A DNA stretch of 38,880 nt from Flavonifractor sp963557075. Lineage in GTDB: Bacteria > Bacillota > Clostridia > Oscillospirales > Oscillospiraceae. Location of the stretch: assembly GCA_963557075.1 (NCBI GenBank), contig CAUWDA010000022.1, forward strand, positions 1-38,880, in the 5' to 3' direction. The position numbers were made by a program, and so were the translations under genes. The first letter of the stretch is position 1. The number at the start of each line of letters is the position of its first letter. Below, one piece after another: positions 22,964 to 31,072 of this stretch. The notes under the pieces are model-generated. The model was not told the origin of the DNA, did not search any database, and saw nothing but the letters and a program-made list of their open reading frames with translations.

Positions 22964-24316
22964 TCATCTATTTTTTATCACATTTGCCAAGTGGCGTGCA
23001 ACATTCTCTGCATTCTCCTGGCTCTGGGCCTCCACCATGACCCGCACCAGAGCTTCCGTACCGGAGGGGCGCACCAGGACCCGGCCTGTACCGGCCAGCA
23101 GCGCCTCCTGTTCAGCCACCGCGGCCAAAACGACGGCATCTGTCATGGCGGCCTCTTTGGCCGCATTGTCGGCCACCGGCACGTTTATGAGCACCTGGGG
23201 ATACCGCTTACAGCCCGCCACCAGCTGGGAGGCTTTTTTTCCGGAGCGGTGGAGCAGGTCCAAAAACTGCAGAGCGGTAAGCTGGCCGTCGCCGGTGGTG
23301 GCGTATTTACGGAAGATGGTGTGCCCGCTCTGCTCGCCGCCCAGGGCATAGCCGCAGGCCTCCAGCTTCTCCAGCACGTTACGGTCCCCCACCGAGGTGC
23401 AGAGCAACTCCATGTTATGCTCACGGCAGAATACGTGCAGGCCCAGATTGCTCATAACGGTGCCCACGATAGCGCTGCCGGGCAGCCGGTCCCGCTCCAG
23501 CAGGTCCAGACCGCAGGCGGCAATGACCTGGTCGCCGTCGATCTCCTCGCCGGTCTCATCCACCATCAGGCAACGGTCCGCGTCGCCGTCAAAGGCGATA
23601 CCCAGATCATATTTCCCTGCCGTTACCATGGCCTTCAGGCTGTCCAGGTGAGTGGAGCCGCAGCCGTTGTTGATATTCACTCCGTCGGGATCTGCATTGA
23701 TAATATCGGCGTGGAGGTCCTCAAACTGGTCAAAGAGCCGCCCGGCGGTGGCCGAAGAGGCGCCGTTGGCGCAGTCCACCAGGATCTTCAAACCGGACAG
23801 ATCGGCATCGATGGTGGAGGCCAGATGATCGATATAGTCCTGGCTCTCCTTCTGGTCGGCATACACCACCCGGCCGATGCTGCCGCCGGTCTTGCGGGGG
23901 ACCGGCCGGCGGTTCAGGATCACGTCCTCGATCTTCCCCTCCAGCTCGTCGGACAGCTTGAAGCCCCGGCTGTTGAAGATCTTGATGCCGTTGTGCTCAA
24001 AGGGATTGTGAGAGGCGGAGATGACGATACCGGCGTCACAGCCGCTGTCCACCGTCACCCAGGCCACGCCGGGGGTGGGGATCACACCCAGATGGAGCAC
24101 ATCGGCTCCGGCGGAACACAGCCCGGCAATAAGCGCCCCCTCCAGCAGATCGGAGGAGATGCGGGTATCCTTGCCAATGGCAAAACGGGGCTGCCCCTCC
24201 CCTTTCTCCTGAGCCAGCACATAGGCTGCCGCCATGCCCACATCGTAAGCCAGCTCGGCATCCAGCCCGGCGTTGACTACACCGCGGATACCGTCTGTTC
24301 CAAACAGTTTACCCAT
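22964..24316 (-). CDS. glmM: Phosphoglucosamine mutase
   Basis: Converts glucosamine-6-phosphate to glucosamine-1-phosphate for UDP-GlcNAc and cell-wall synthesis. The 450-residue protein has all family blocks: GTDGIRG at 6-12, phosphoserine loop ISASHNP (Ser102), metal loop DGDADRC near 243, sugar loop GGEQSGH near 328 and phosphate loop RPSGTEALVRVM near 410. AAGAGG precedes the ATG. It lies 80 bases after ruvB on the same strand with no clear terminator, so it may be the end of the ruv transcript. Confidence 0.96.
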   Translation of the reverse strand: MGKLFGTDGIRGVVNAGLDAELAYDVGMAAAYVLAQEKGEGQPRFAIGKDTRISSDLLEGALIAGLCSAGADVLHLGVIPTPGVAWVTVDSGCDAGIVISASHNPFEHNGIKIFNSRGFKLSDELEGKIEDVILNRRPVPRKTGGSIGRVVYADQKESQDYIDHLASTIDADLSGLKILVDCANGASSATAGRLFDQFEDLHADIINADPDGVNINNGCGSTHLDSLKAMVTAGKYDLGIAFDGDADRCLMVDETGEEIDGDQVIAACGLDLLERDRLPGSAIVGTVMSNLGLHVFCREHNMELLCTSVGDRNVLEKLEACGYALGGEQSGHTIFRKYATTGDGQLTALQFLDLLHRSGKKASQLVAGCKRYPQVLINVPVADNAAKEAAMTDAVVLAAVAEQEALLAGTGRVLVRPSGTEALVRVMVEAQSQENAENVARHLANVIKNR

Positions 24317-24396
24317 ATTGATTACCTCTTTCTACCGAAATCATCAAAGGTTTTCTTCAAGGCGCGCTCCATGGGGAAGAGGACGCCTGTCATTCT

Positions 24397-25452
24397 TTAA
24401 AAGCTCAGCTGCTCCATGCCCGCGCCGCCGGGGACCTGAAAGCCCAGGTGCTCGTAAGCCCGATGGGTGACGCACCGCCCTCTGGGCGTGCGGGTGAGAA
24501 AGCCCATCTGCATCAGATAAGGCTCGTATACGTCCTCCAGCGTGATGGCCTCCTCGTTGATGGTGGCGGCCAGGGTCTCCAGACCCACCGGGCCGCCGCC
24601 GTAGTGCTCGATAATAGAGGTGAGCATCCGCCGGTCAATGGCGTCCAGCCCCAGGTGGTCTACTTCCAGGGCGGACAGGGCCTGGTCGGCCACATCCCGG
24701 GTAATGACGCCCCCCGCCTTCACCTGGGCAAAGTCCCGCACACGGCGGAGCATCCGGTTGGCGATCCGGGGGGTGCCCCGGCTGCGCCTGGCGATCTCCA
24801 TGGCGCCGTCTGCCTCAATAGGCACGTTCAGGATGCCCGCCGACCGGGTGACGATGAGGGACAGCTCCTCCGGGGTGTACAGCTCCAGCCGCAACGTCAC
24901 ACCAAACCGGTCCCGCAGAGGGGCGGACAGCTGTCCCGCTCGGGTGGTGGCCCCGATGAGGGTAAATTTGGGCAGGTCCAGCCGGATAGAGTTGGCGGAT
25001 GGCCCTTTGCCGATGATGATATCGATGGCAAAATCCTCCATGGCAGGGTACAGAATCTCTTCTACCGACCGGTTGAGCCGGTGGATCTCATCCACGAACA
25101 GGATGTCGTTCTCCGCCAGATTGGTGAGCAGGGCCGCCAGATCGCCGGGCTTTTCAATGGCCGGGCCGGAGGTGATACGGATATTGACCCCCATCTCACC
25201 CGCGATGATGTTGGACAGCGTGGTCTTACCCAGGCCCGGGGGGCCGTGGAGCAGCACATGGTCCAAAGGCTCGCCCCGCATCTTGGCGGCCTGAATAAAG
25301 ACCTCCAGGTTGCCTTTGGCTTTCTCCTGGCCGATGTATTCATTTAAGGTCTTGGGCCGCAGAGATCCCTCGTTCTCGTCATCCCGGGTGAGGGATGTAG
25401 TCACCAGAGGCTCTTCGGTCTCAAATCCGTCTTCAGAAAACGCAATACTCAA
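24397..25452 (-). CDS. ruvB: Holliday junction helicase subunit RuvB
   Basis: A hexameric AAA+ motor that drives branch migration with RuvA. The 351-residue protein has Walker A GPPGLGKTT near residue 70, Walker B VDEIHRL near 119, sensor 1 (LIGATTRAGQLSAPLRDRFG) and a C-terminal winged helix (EHYGGGPVGLETLA; LTRTPRGR). The start is TTG; no ATG occurs before the conserved region, so it is well supported despite a modest AAGGGA ribosome-binding site. It is separated from ruvA by an unrelated gene. Confidence 0.96.
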   Translation of the reverse strand: MSIAFSEDGFETEEPLVTTSLTRDDENEGSLRPKTLNEYIGQEKAKGNLEVFIQAAKMRGEPLDHVLLHGPPGLGKTTLSNIIAGEMGVNIRITSGPAIEKPGDLAALLTNLAENDILFVDEIHRLNRSVEEILYPAMEDFAIDIIIGKGPSANSIRLDLPKFTLIGATTRAGQLSAPLRDRFGVTLRLELYTPEELSLIVTRSAGILNVPIEADGAMEIARRSRGTPRIANRMLRRVRDFAQVKAGGVITRDVADQALSALEVDHLGLDAIDRRMLTSIIEHYGGGPVGLETLAATINEEAITLEDVYEPYLMQMGFLTRTPRGRCVTHRAYEHLGFQVPGGAGMEQLSF

Positions 25453-25467
25453 AGTCTCACTTCCCTT

Positions 25468-26112
25468 TCAGGAATCAGTCCCATGGATGTGCAGATATAC
25501 TTCCGGCAACTCCTCAGGCTCTGGTGGACGGGCCTGACTACGCAGTTCCTTCGTACAGGCTCCGAACATCTGGTAGCTGCAACGGGCAGTCATCAACGCT
25601 ACTGCATTATAATCTCCGATTTCCTCCGGGTGCTCCGCCGACCAGGGGTCGTCCGTCCAACAGCAGACCGGGCAGAATTCGTAGCTACCCGGCGGTGTGC
25701 TCAATGTATAATTACCGCAGCAGGGACATGGGCGTCTCTCCCCTATTGCTCTTTCGTTTCCTGTGGGGTCAGGCTCGGGATTCCACCCGGCCAGCAGGTC
25801 CTCCACGCAGTCCAGAAAGGCCTCCTCGCCCAGAGTGTTGACCTTGAACAGCATGGCCTGACTGCCGCCGGAGGTGATGGCAGACAGAAACAGTTGGGAT
25901 CCCTCCCCCGCCAGGGTCAGGTTCAGGCTCACCCGGTTGCCGCCCATAACGCTGTACCGCTCATACACCCGGACGGCCACCCGGAAGGGGCCGCTGTGAT
26001 AGTCGCTGCCATCCTCCCAGCTGGCGGAAGAACTGCCGTTGAGGATCCCGTCATGGAGATAGTTCAGCAGCCGGTCGAAGCTGCCGGTCAGATGCCGTTC
26101 CAGTTTGGCCAT
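25468..26112 (-). CDS. DUF6054-CPCC domain fusion protein
   Basis: A 214-residue protein of unknown function. Residues 1-110 match my recollection of DUF6054 (LTGSFDRLLNYLHDGIL; VRVYERYSVMGGNRVSLNLTL; FLSAITSGGSQA). Residues 129-175 match the Cys-rich CPCC family (CPCCGNYTL at 129; FCPVCCWTDDPW at 146), probably a small metal-binding ribbon. AAAGGAGG precedes the ATG. It sits between ruvA and ruvB, 57 bases after ruvA and 15 bases before ruvB, so it is co-transcribed with the junction-processing genes. A role in recombination is only a context guess. Confidence 0.8.
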   Translation of the reverse strand: MAKLERHLTGSFDRLLNYLHDGILNGSSSASWEDGSDYHSGPFRVAVRVYERYSVMGGNRVSLNLTLAGEGSQLFLSAITSGGSQAMLFKVNTLGEEAFLDCVEDLLAGWNPEPDPTGNERAIGERRPCPCCGNYTLSTPPGSYEFCPVCCWTDDPWSAEHPEEIGDYNAVALMTARCSYQMFGACTKELRSQARPPEPEELPEVYLHIHGTDS

Positions 26113-26169
26113 GTTGCTTCCTCCTTTGCGTGGGTCGGCCGGTGCCCGGTCCCTAAAGCACGGCGTACC

Positions 26170-26775
26170 TTACCCCTTCATCATTTTTTTCAGAGCCTGC
26201 TTGATGATATCCTCCAGGCTGAGGGAATCCACGTCGATGCCCTTGAGCGCCATGCCGATCTCCGTCTGGGAATAGCCCAGCACCGCTAGGGCGGCGGCGG
26301 CCTCGGAGGACTTGTTCTCCGGGATCACCGTGACCCCGCTCCCGCCATAGCTCTCCCCGCCGGCGGAGATCTGGCCCTTGGCCAGCTTGTCCTTCAGCTC
26401 CAAAATGATACGCTGTGCGATCTTCTTGCCGATGCCCTGTGCCACGGTGAGGGCCTTCTCGTCCCCGGTGATGATGCTCATGGCCAGGGACTCGGGGGTG
26501 GCAGAGGACAGGATGGACAGCGCCGCCTTAGGCCCCACCCCGGATACTGAGATCAGCAGCTGGAAACAGTTGAGCTCGTTCTCTGTGGCAAAGCCGTACA
26601 GCTCCATGGCGTCCTCCCGGACGTTCAGGTGGGTGAAGAGCTTGGCGCTCTCCCCTTTTTTCAGCCGGGAGAGGGTATTATTCGTGGTGCGGCAGGCATA
26701 GCCCACCCCGCCGCAGTCGATGACCGCCAGATAGGGGGCGGTGTGGGCTACGCTTCCTTTGACATAGTAAAACAT
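26170..26775 (-). CDS. ruvA: Holliday junction branch migration protein RuvA
   Basis: Binds four-way junctions as a tetramer and loads RuvB. The 201-residue protein has the N-terminal OB-fold (MFYYVKGSVAH ... GVGYACRTT), the helix-hairpin-helix pair (LISVSGVGPKAALSIL; VAQGIGKKIAQRIILELK) and the C-terminal RuvB-binding helical domain (AAAALAVLGYSQTEI). AGGAG lies 9 bases before the ATG. It follows ruvC by 12 bases. Confidence 0.96.
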   Translation of the reverse strand: MFYYVKGSVAHTAPYLAVIDCGGVGYACRTTNNTLSRLKKGESAKLFTHLNVREDAMELYGFATENELNCFQLLISVSGVGPKAALSILSSATPESLAMSIITGDEKALTVAQGIGKKIAQRIILELKDKLAKGQISAGGESYGGSGVTVIPENKSSEAAAALAVLGYSQTEIGMALKGIDVDSLSLEDIIKQALKKMMKG

Positions 26776-26787
26776 AATGATTAACTC

Positions 26788-27321
26788 CTAATCCTTGCGT
26801 ACAGCATACCGGCCGCTGCCCGGCCGGTTGGCGTCCGGACTCTGAAGCCTGGAAGTATGCGAGCGGGCGTGGCACAGAGCGATAGCCACTGCATCGGCGG
26901 CGTCATCCGGCTTTGGAACCGCCTTCAGACTTAAAAGCCGCTTTGTCATGTCCATGACCTGCCGCTTTTCCGCCTTGCCGTAGCCCACTACCGCCTGTTT
27001 CACCTGGCTGGGAGTGTATTCGTAGATGGGCACCCGATGACGCTCCGCCGCCAGCAACAGTACGCCCCGGGCCTGGGCCACGCCGATACCTGTGGTAATG
27101 TTATTGTTGAAGAAGAGCTCCTCAATGGCCATGGCGTCCGGCTGAAACTGCTCCAGCAGCTGATCCATATCTTCGGAGATCTGGAGGAGCCTGGCGGGCA
27201 GCGGCTCCCCTGCCGGAGTGGTGATGGCGCCGCATTGGAGCATCCGCGTCCGCCCTCCCGACGACTCCACCAGGCCGAAGCCCACAATGGCAAAGCCGGG
27301 GTCGATCCCTAAAATCAGCAT
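26788..27321 (-). CDS. ruvC: Holliday junction resolvase RuvC
   Basis: An endonuclease that cleaves four-way junctions. The 177-residue protein starts MLILGIDPG with catalytic Asp7, has AIEELFF with the second acidic residue Glu67, and KPDDAADAVAIALCHA near 136-150 with the last two Asp. The 20-residue tail is Arg/Ser-rich and not conserved. AAAGGGA lies 9 bases before the ATG. It is the first gene of ruvC-ruvA-(DUF6054-CPCC)-ruvB. Confidence 0.95.
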   Translation of the reverse strand: MLILGIDPGFAIVGFGLVESSGGRTRMLQCGAITTPAGEPLPARLLQISEDMDQLLEQFQPDAMAIEELFFNNNITTGIGVAQARGVLLLAAERHRVPIYEYTPSQVKQAVVGYGKAEKRQVMDMTKRLLSLKAVPKPDDAADAVAIALCHARSHTSRLQSPDANRPGSGRYAVRKD

Positions 27322-27345
27322 GGTCTCGGTTCCCTTTCTATATGC

Positions 27346-27386
27346 GATACAGAATATATTGTATCACGGCAGCAAAATAGGCGCAA
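27346..27386 (-). promoter_or_regulatory. ruvC operon promoter with overlapping dyad
   Basis: TTGCGC (27386-27381), 17 bases, TACAAT (27363-27358). A perfect inverted repeat GATACA-N8-TGTATC (27346-27365) covers the -10. It does not match the GAAC-N4-GTTC LexA box of Bacillus, but its position suits a repressor and ruv genes are often SOS-controlled. Confidence 0.6.
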
Positions 27387-27421
27387 GGAGGAAATGGGGC
27401 TTCACGCCGATCGGATAAAAA

Positions 27422-27643
27422 ACACCGGCCGCGGAACTCCGCGACCGGTGTCAGCGTGTCGAAAAGACTTTTTCGACACGCTGCCGAACTTTTGAGCACT
27501 TTAAAAAGTGCTCAAAAGTTGTTTGATTAGACGTGAAAGACAACCCTGACGGTTTTCTTTCACACTATCTTTCCCTCCGAATCCTTTGGCTGGAGATTTT
27601 TTTCGACAGTCTTACACCGGCCGCGGAACTCCGCGACCGGTGT
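27422..27643. repeat. Hairpin array bounded by two identical 30-base hairpins
   Basis: The 342-base gap between ruvC and xerD holds five hairpins. Two identical 30-base units, ACACCGG...CCGGTGT (27422-27451 and 27614-27643), flank a 14-bp perfect stem (27452-27483), a 16-bp perfect stem (27487-27520) and a 13-bp stem with one mismatch (27533-27563). The outer hairpins look like terminators on the minus strand: the one at 27614 directly follows xerD and the one at 27422 is followed by T6 in that direction. No gene is seen. Confidence 0.85.
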
Positions 27644-27663
27644 TTCAACATGTTTAAGAGACC

Positions 27664-28542
27664 TCACGCTCTGGGGTGAGCCTTATTGTAGACGTCCTTC
27701 AGTTTCTGGCTCACCAACTGGGTATAGATTTGGGTAGACGAGATATCGGCGTGGCCCAGCATCTCCTGGATGGAGTGGAGATCAGCGCCGTTTTCCAACA
27801 GATGGGCGGCAAAGGAGTGGCGAAGGGTATGAGGCGTGATGTCCTTCTGGATCCCTGCCTTCTCCTGATAGTGCTTGATGATCTTCCAAAATCCCTGTCG
27901 GCTCATCCGCTCCCCGCTCATATTGACAAAGAGAGCCTTCTCGCCGGGGTGCTCCACCATTTGGGGCCGCACCCGTTCCACATACTGCTGCAACGCCCGG
28001 ACCGCCGTCTGATAGAGGGGGATGATCCGCTCCTTTCCCCGGCCGGCGCACCGGACAAAGCCGGCGGACAGGTTCAGGTGCTCCAGATCCAGGCCCACCA
28101 GCTCGGATACCCGGATGCCGGTGGCGTAGAGCAGCTCCAGCATGGCCTTGTCCCGGCAGCCCTTGGCATCGGAGGGGTCCGGCTGCTCCAGAAAGAGTTC
28201 CACCTCTCTGGACGTCAGGATATGGGGCAACTTGCGCTCCACCTTGGTCTGGGACAGCCCGCGGGCCGGATTCTCCCCCACCTGCCCGATCTCCATCAGC
28301 CAGGTATAAAAGGACTTGAGAGAGGCCTGGCAACGGGTAACGGTAGCAGCCGACTTGCCCCGCGCCGTCAGGCTGCGGGTATAGGTCTCCACGTCGGCAT
28401 GGGTGGCCTGGACCGGAGAGAGCCCCTCCTCCTCCAGCCAACCCAGGTACTGGCGCACATCGCGCAGATAGGAACTCAGCGTATTGGGCGACGCCTTTCT
28501 TTCCTCTGTTAGAAACCGTTCGTAGCCGTCAAGATACTCCAC
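27664..28542 (-). CDS. xerD: Tyrosine recombinase XerD
   Basis: A site-specific recombinase resolving chromosome dimers at dif. The protein has 292 residues from the chosen GTG, the normal XerC/D size. N-terminal SAM-like domain (YLDGYERFLTEERKASPNTLSSY), then the catalytic set Arg144 (ATGIRVSEL), Lys170, His238 and Arg241 (PHTLRH), His264 (LGHADISST) and Tyr273. A longer open frame runs back to 28974 across the spoIIM gene and is not real; AGAAGG 8 bases before the GTG at 28542 decides the start. The spoIIM-xerD neighbourhood is common in Firmicutes, supporting XerD over an integrase. Confidence 0.9.
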   Translation of the reverse strand: MEYLDGYERFLTEERKASPNTLSSYLRDVRQYLGWLEEEGLSPVQATHADVETYTRSLTARGKSAATVTRCQASLKSFYTWLMEIGQVGENPARGLSQTKVERKLPHILTSREVELFLEQPDPSDAKGCRDKAMLELLYATGIRVSELVGLDLEHLNLSAGFVRCAGRGKERIIPLYQTAVRALQQYVERVRPQMVEHPGEKALFVNMSGERMSRQGFWKIIKHYQEKAGIQKDITPHTLRHSFAAHLLENGADLHSIQEMLGHADISSTQIYTQLVSQKLKDVYNKAHPRA

Positions 28543-28565
28543 GTCCAACACCTTCTCGTTTCTCT

Positions 28566-29183
28566 CTATCGGTTCAAAAGGACCCCCGCCGCACCGGAGA
28601 GGAGGGCGGGCACTGCGGTCCGTTCCAGCAAAATACACACACAAACTGCGCCGCCGCATGCAGCACAGCGTAACAGACAATTCCGCCCCCAGAGCACTCG
28701 GCCCGATCCGCTTCCCCGCGCCCGGGCGGACAAAAAGCTCTGGACGCCCAGAACAAAGAAGGCCGGCAGAGACAGCGCCCCGCCAACACCAAACATCAGA
28801 CAGGCCAGCAGCCACCCATTCACACCGAAGGCGCGCACGAAGGAGGCGATGGAAAAGGCCAGCAGAAACCCCCTTACGGCGAAAAGCACCGGCAGACCCA
28901 GAAGCCCCATGGCCGTAAACCCCAGCAGCAGCGCCGCCAGCGGCCATCGCAGCGTGTTCCACACCTGGGCCCACAGCCCGGGAACATCCAGCGCACCCTC
29001 TCCGGCGACCATCAGAAAGGCCTGCAAATAGCTGTTCAGGCTAGTCTCACCCGCGCCGCCCACCTGAGCGGCCAGCAGGCAACCCGCCAGTCCGCCGGCC
29101 ACAAAGCTGGCAGCAGTCAGTACAAGGGCCGGTACGACCCCGTCCGCCGGTACGTTCCAAGCAGCTACGATGGTCCTGCGCAC
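28566..29183 (-). CDS. spoIIM: Stage II sporulation protein M-like membrane protein
   Basis: A 205-residue membrane protein with about five hydrophobic segments in the SpoIIM fold (SYLQAFLMVAGEGALDVPGLWAQVWNTLRW; GLPVLFAVRGFLLAFSIASFVRAFGVNG). SpoIIM with SpoIID and SpoIIP forms the engulfment peptidoglycan machine. Sequence similarity alone is modest, and position before xerD is the main support. A GTG at 29192 overlaps GGGAGG, so the GTG at 29183, 8 bases downstream, is used. It lies 23 bases before xerD in the same transcript. Confidence 0.8.
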   Translation of the reverse strand: MRRTIVAAWNVPADGVVPALVLTAASFVAGGLAGCLLAAQVGGAGETSLNSYLQAFLMVAGEGALDVPGLWAQVWNTLRWPLAALLLGFTAMGLLGLPVLFAVRGFLLAFSIASFVRAFGVNGWLLACLMFGVGGALSLPAFFVLGVQSFLSARARGSGSGRVLWGRNCLLRCAACGGAVCVCILLERTAVPALLSGAAGVLLNR

Positions 29184-29253
29184 ATCTCTCACCTCCCGGA
29201 AAAGACTATGCGCAGGGTGATAAAATCATACCCGCATGTTTATTTCTTATCAT

Positions 29254-29282
29254 AATATAACTTAACACAGAGCATTGTGCAA
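29254..29282 (-). promoter_or_regulatory. spoIIM-xerD promoter
   Basis: TTGCAC (29282-29277), 17 bases, TATATT (29259-29254), about 70 bases before the spoIIM start, in an AT-rich stretch. Confidence 0.55.
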
Positions 29283-29526
29283 GATGTGGCAGAGAAAAAA
29301 GTTATTTTTGTTCATTATGACCACGTATTATGTTAATTATATTATGTAAACACTTGGAACGAGCTTTCCGAATCAGCTCCGCTCCTCCCTCCTCTCCCCC
29401 TCGGAAGGGCAGCATCATCCAGTCATTTTTTAGCAAGGAAATGTCCTTTACAGCCGCATATTTCGTTTCCGCCTCCTTCTATGCCGCAGGCGCAGATCCA
29501 CTTCCCTCTCTTGTCCGTCTCCAAAG
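29283..29526. other. Unassigned gap between spoIIM and the scf terminator
   Basis: About 240 bases without a supported gene. The left 65 bases are strongly AT-rich (29290-29350), the rest ordinary. A plus-strand open frame crossing into scfB has no ribosome-binding site or recognisable product. I see no convincing RNA gene. Confidence 0.5.
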
Positions 29527-29570
29527 AAAAAACCCTGCCCCGCAAGGGTTTGAAGCCTTGTGGAGCAGGG
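29527..29570 (-). terminator. Terminator of the scfA-scfB operon
   Basis: A 15-base stem with one mismatch and one G-U pair (29533-29547 with 29556-29570) is followed on the minus strand by six T (29532-29527), about 55 bases past the scfB stop. Confidence 0.88.
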
Positions 29571-29625
29571 GTCATTCTATTGATAACACCGATTACAGAT
29601 CGTATAATTACGTTTTGTATACCTG

Positions 29626-31005
29626 TTACTCAGCCATACCGGCGTCGATGGCTTTGAGGGCGATGGCGCACTCCAGGCGCTTACGCTCCAGTTCACAGCC
29701 CACCTTGTGAGGATGCTTTATGTCGCCGCCGACAAGCAGGTTGGAGGCAGAGCAGCCGCCGGAGCAATAGAACCGGGCCCAGCAGTGGGCGCACTCCTCC
29801 CGGGTGTAAACGTTGAGTCCGGCAAAGCGGCTGGACAGGCTGTTGTCGAAGGTACCGTCCTTCACGCTGCCCAGCTTATACTCCTCGTTGCCTACAAACT
29901 GGTGGCAGGGATAGATCTCGCCGTCGGGGGTGACCGCCACATACTCGCAGCCGGCGCCACAGCCCCGCAGACGCTTGATGACGCAGGGGCCCTGCTCCAG
30001 ATCCACATTGAAGTGGAAGAAGTTGGTCTCCCGGTGATCCCGCAGGTACTCCGCCAGGCGCTCGTACTCCGCCTTCAGCTCGGGCAGATCTGCCTCCTGA
30101 ATGGCATAGGGGTCGCTCTCCTTCCCTACCACGGGCTCCACGGACACATTTCTGCCGATGGCGGCCAGGGCCTTTACATCCTCAGCGAAGTCCTTATGGT
30201 AGCGGGTGAAGGTGCCCCGGAGGTAGTAGTCCTTGGTGCCCCGGCCGGCGATGAGCTTTTTGAACTTGGGCACGATGACATCATAGGAGCCCTTGCCGTT
30301 GATGGTGGGCCGCAGGTCGTCGTTGACCTCCCGGCGTCCATCCATGGAGAGCACGGCATTGGACATCTCCCGGTTGATGTAGTCGATATTCTCATCGTCC
30401 AGCAGCACGCCATTGGTGGTGATGGTGAAGCGGAAGCACTTGTTATGCTCCTTCTCCAGAGAACGGGCGTATTCCACGGCGGCCTTGACCGTATCCATGG
30501 CCATCAGCGGCTCGCCGCCGAAGAAATCCACCTCGATGTTGCGGCGATTTCCGGATTTCTCCACCACAAAGTCAATGGCCTGCTTCGCAGTTTCGATGTC
30601 CATCGTCATCCGCTTACCGGTGCCAAAGTCACCGGTAGAGGCGAAGCAGTACTTGCACCGCAGGTTGCAGTCGTGGGATACATGGAGACACAGGGCCTTT
30701 ACCAGGGCCTCCTGCTGCATGCTGGCAGCCTTATCCCGGTCGATATAGTCGTCCTGCTCAAAGAGCAGGCCCGCCTCCTTCAGGCCCCGCAGCTCCTCCC
30801 AGGCCTCAGCCAGAGCGGTGGGGTCATACTGGGGCAGCGCGGTGGCCAGCCCGGCGGGCAGCTCCCCGGCCAGGCTCTCGCCATTTTCTTCCCGCTCCGC
30901 CAGCGCGGAGAGCAGGTCGTAGGTCAGCTCGTCCAGGACATGGACAGCGCCGCTGTTTACGTCCGCGGCGATACGCACGCCGAGGCACTGAAAGGTATGT
31001 ACCAT
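29626..31005 (-). CDS. scfB: SCIFF peptide maturase, radical SAM/SPASM protein
   Basis: Installs thioether cross-links in the SCIFF peptide encoded just upstream. The 459-residue protein begins with a peptide-recognition (RRE-like) region, then the radical SAM motif CNLRCKYC (Cys113, 117, 120), the FFGGEPL SAM-binding block, and a C-terminal SPASM/twitch region rich in Cys (GCGAGCEY, YPCHQF, ECAHCWARFYCSGGC) for auxiliary Fe-S clusters. Length and Cys layout match the SCIFF maturase family (CteB and Tte1186 are characterised members). A hairpin between scfA and scfB may reduce enzyme relative to peptide. Confidence 0.95.
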   Translation of the reverse strand: MVHTFQCLGVRIAADVNSGAVHVLDELTYDLLSALAEREENGESLAGELPAGLATALPQYDPTALAEAWEELRGLKEAGLLFEQDDYIDRDKAASMQQEALVKALCLHVSHDCNLRCKYCFASTGDFGTGKRMTMDIETAKQAIDFVVEKSGNRRNIEVDFFGGEPLMAMDTVKAAVEYARSLEKEHNKCFRFTITTNGVLLDDENIDYINREMSNAVLSMDGRREVNDDLRPTINGKGSYDVIVPKFKKLIAGRGTKDYYLRGTFTRYHKDFAEDVKALAAIGRNVSVEPVVGKESDPYAIQEADLPELKAEYERLAEYLRDHRETNFFHFNVDLEQGPCVIKRLRGCGAGCEYVAVTPDGEIYPCHQFVGNEEYKLGSVKDGTFDNSLSSRFAGLNVYTREECAHCWARFYCSGGCSASNLLVGGDIKHPHKVGCELERKRLECAIALKAIDAGMAE

Positions 31006-31035
31006 AAATTCTTGTTCCTTCCTCAGAGCATGGAA

Positions 31036-31059
31036 AAGGGTGGGCTTTCACCCACCCTT
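31036..31059 (-). promoter_or_regulatory. Attenuator hairpin between scfA and scfB
   Basis: A perfect 9-bp stem AAGGGTGGG/CCCACCCTT with 6-base loop, ending in TTTT on the minus strand, lies between the scfA stop and the scfB start. It probably causes partial termination, giving more peptide than maturase. Confidence 0.75.
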
Positions 31060-31072
31060 GCCCCTTTGTTTG

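Noticed and set aside
27422..27643. Two identical 30-base units as a CRISPR remnant
   Set aside because: Only two units 162 bases apart, each a full hairpin with terminator features, and no cas gene nearby.
28543..28974. N-terminal extension of xerD
   Set aside because: Overlaps the spoIIM-like gene in another frame and is not XerD-like; GTG at 28542 has a ribosome-binding site and gives the family length.
29283..29526. Possible 6S or other small RNA in the spoIIM-scfB gap
   Set aside because: No long bulged terminal stem and no plus-strand terminator could be found, so the idea is not supported.
29330..29710. 126-codon plus-strand frame in the spoIIM-scfB gap
   Set aside because: No ribosome-binding site, no domain, and its last third is antisense to scfB.
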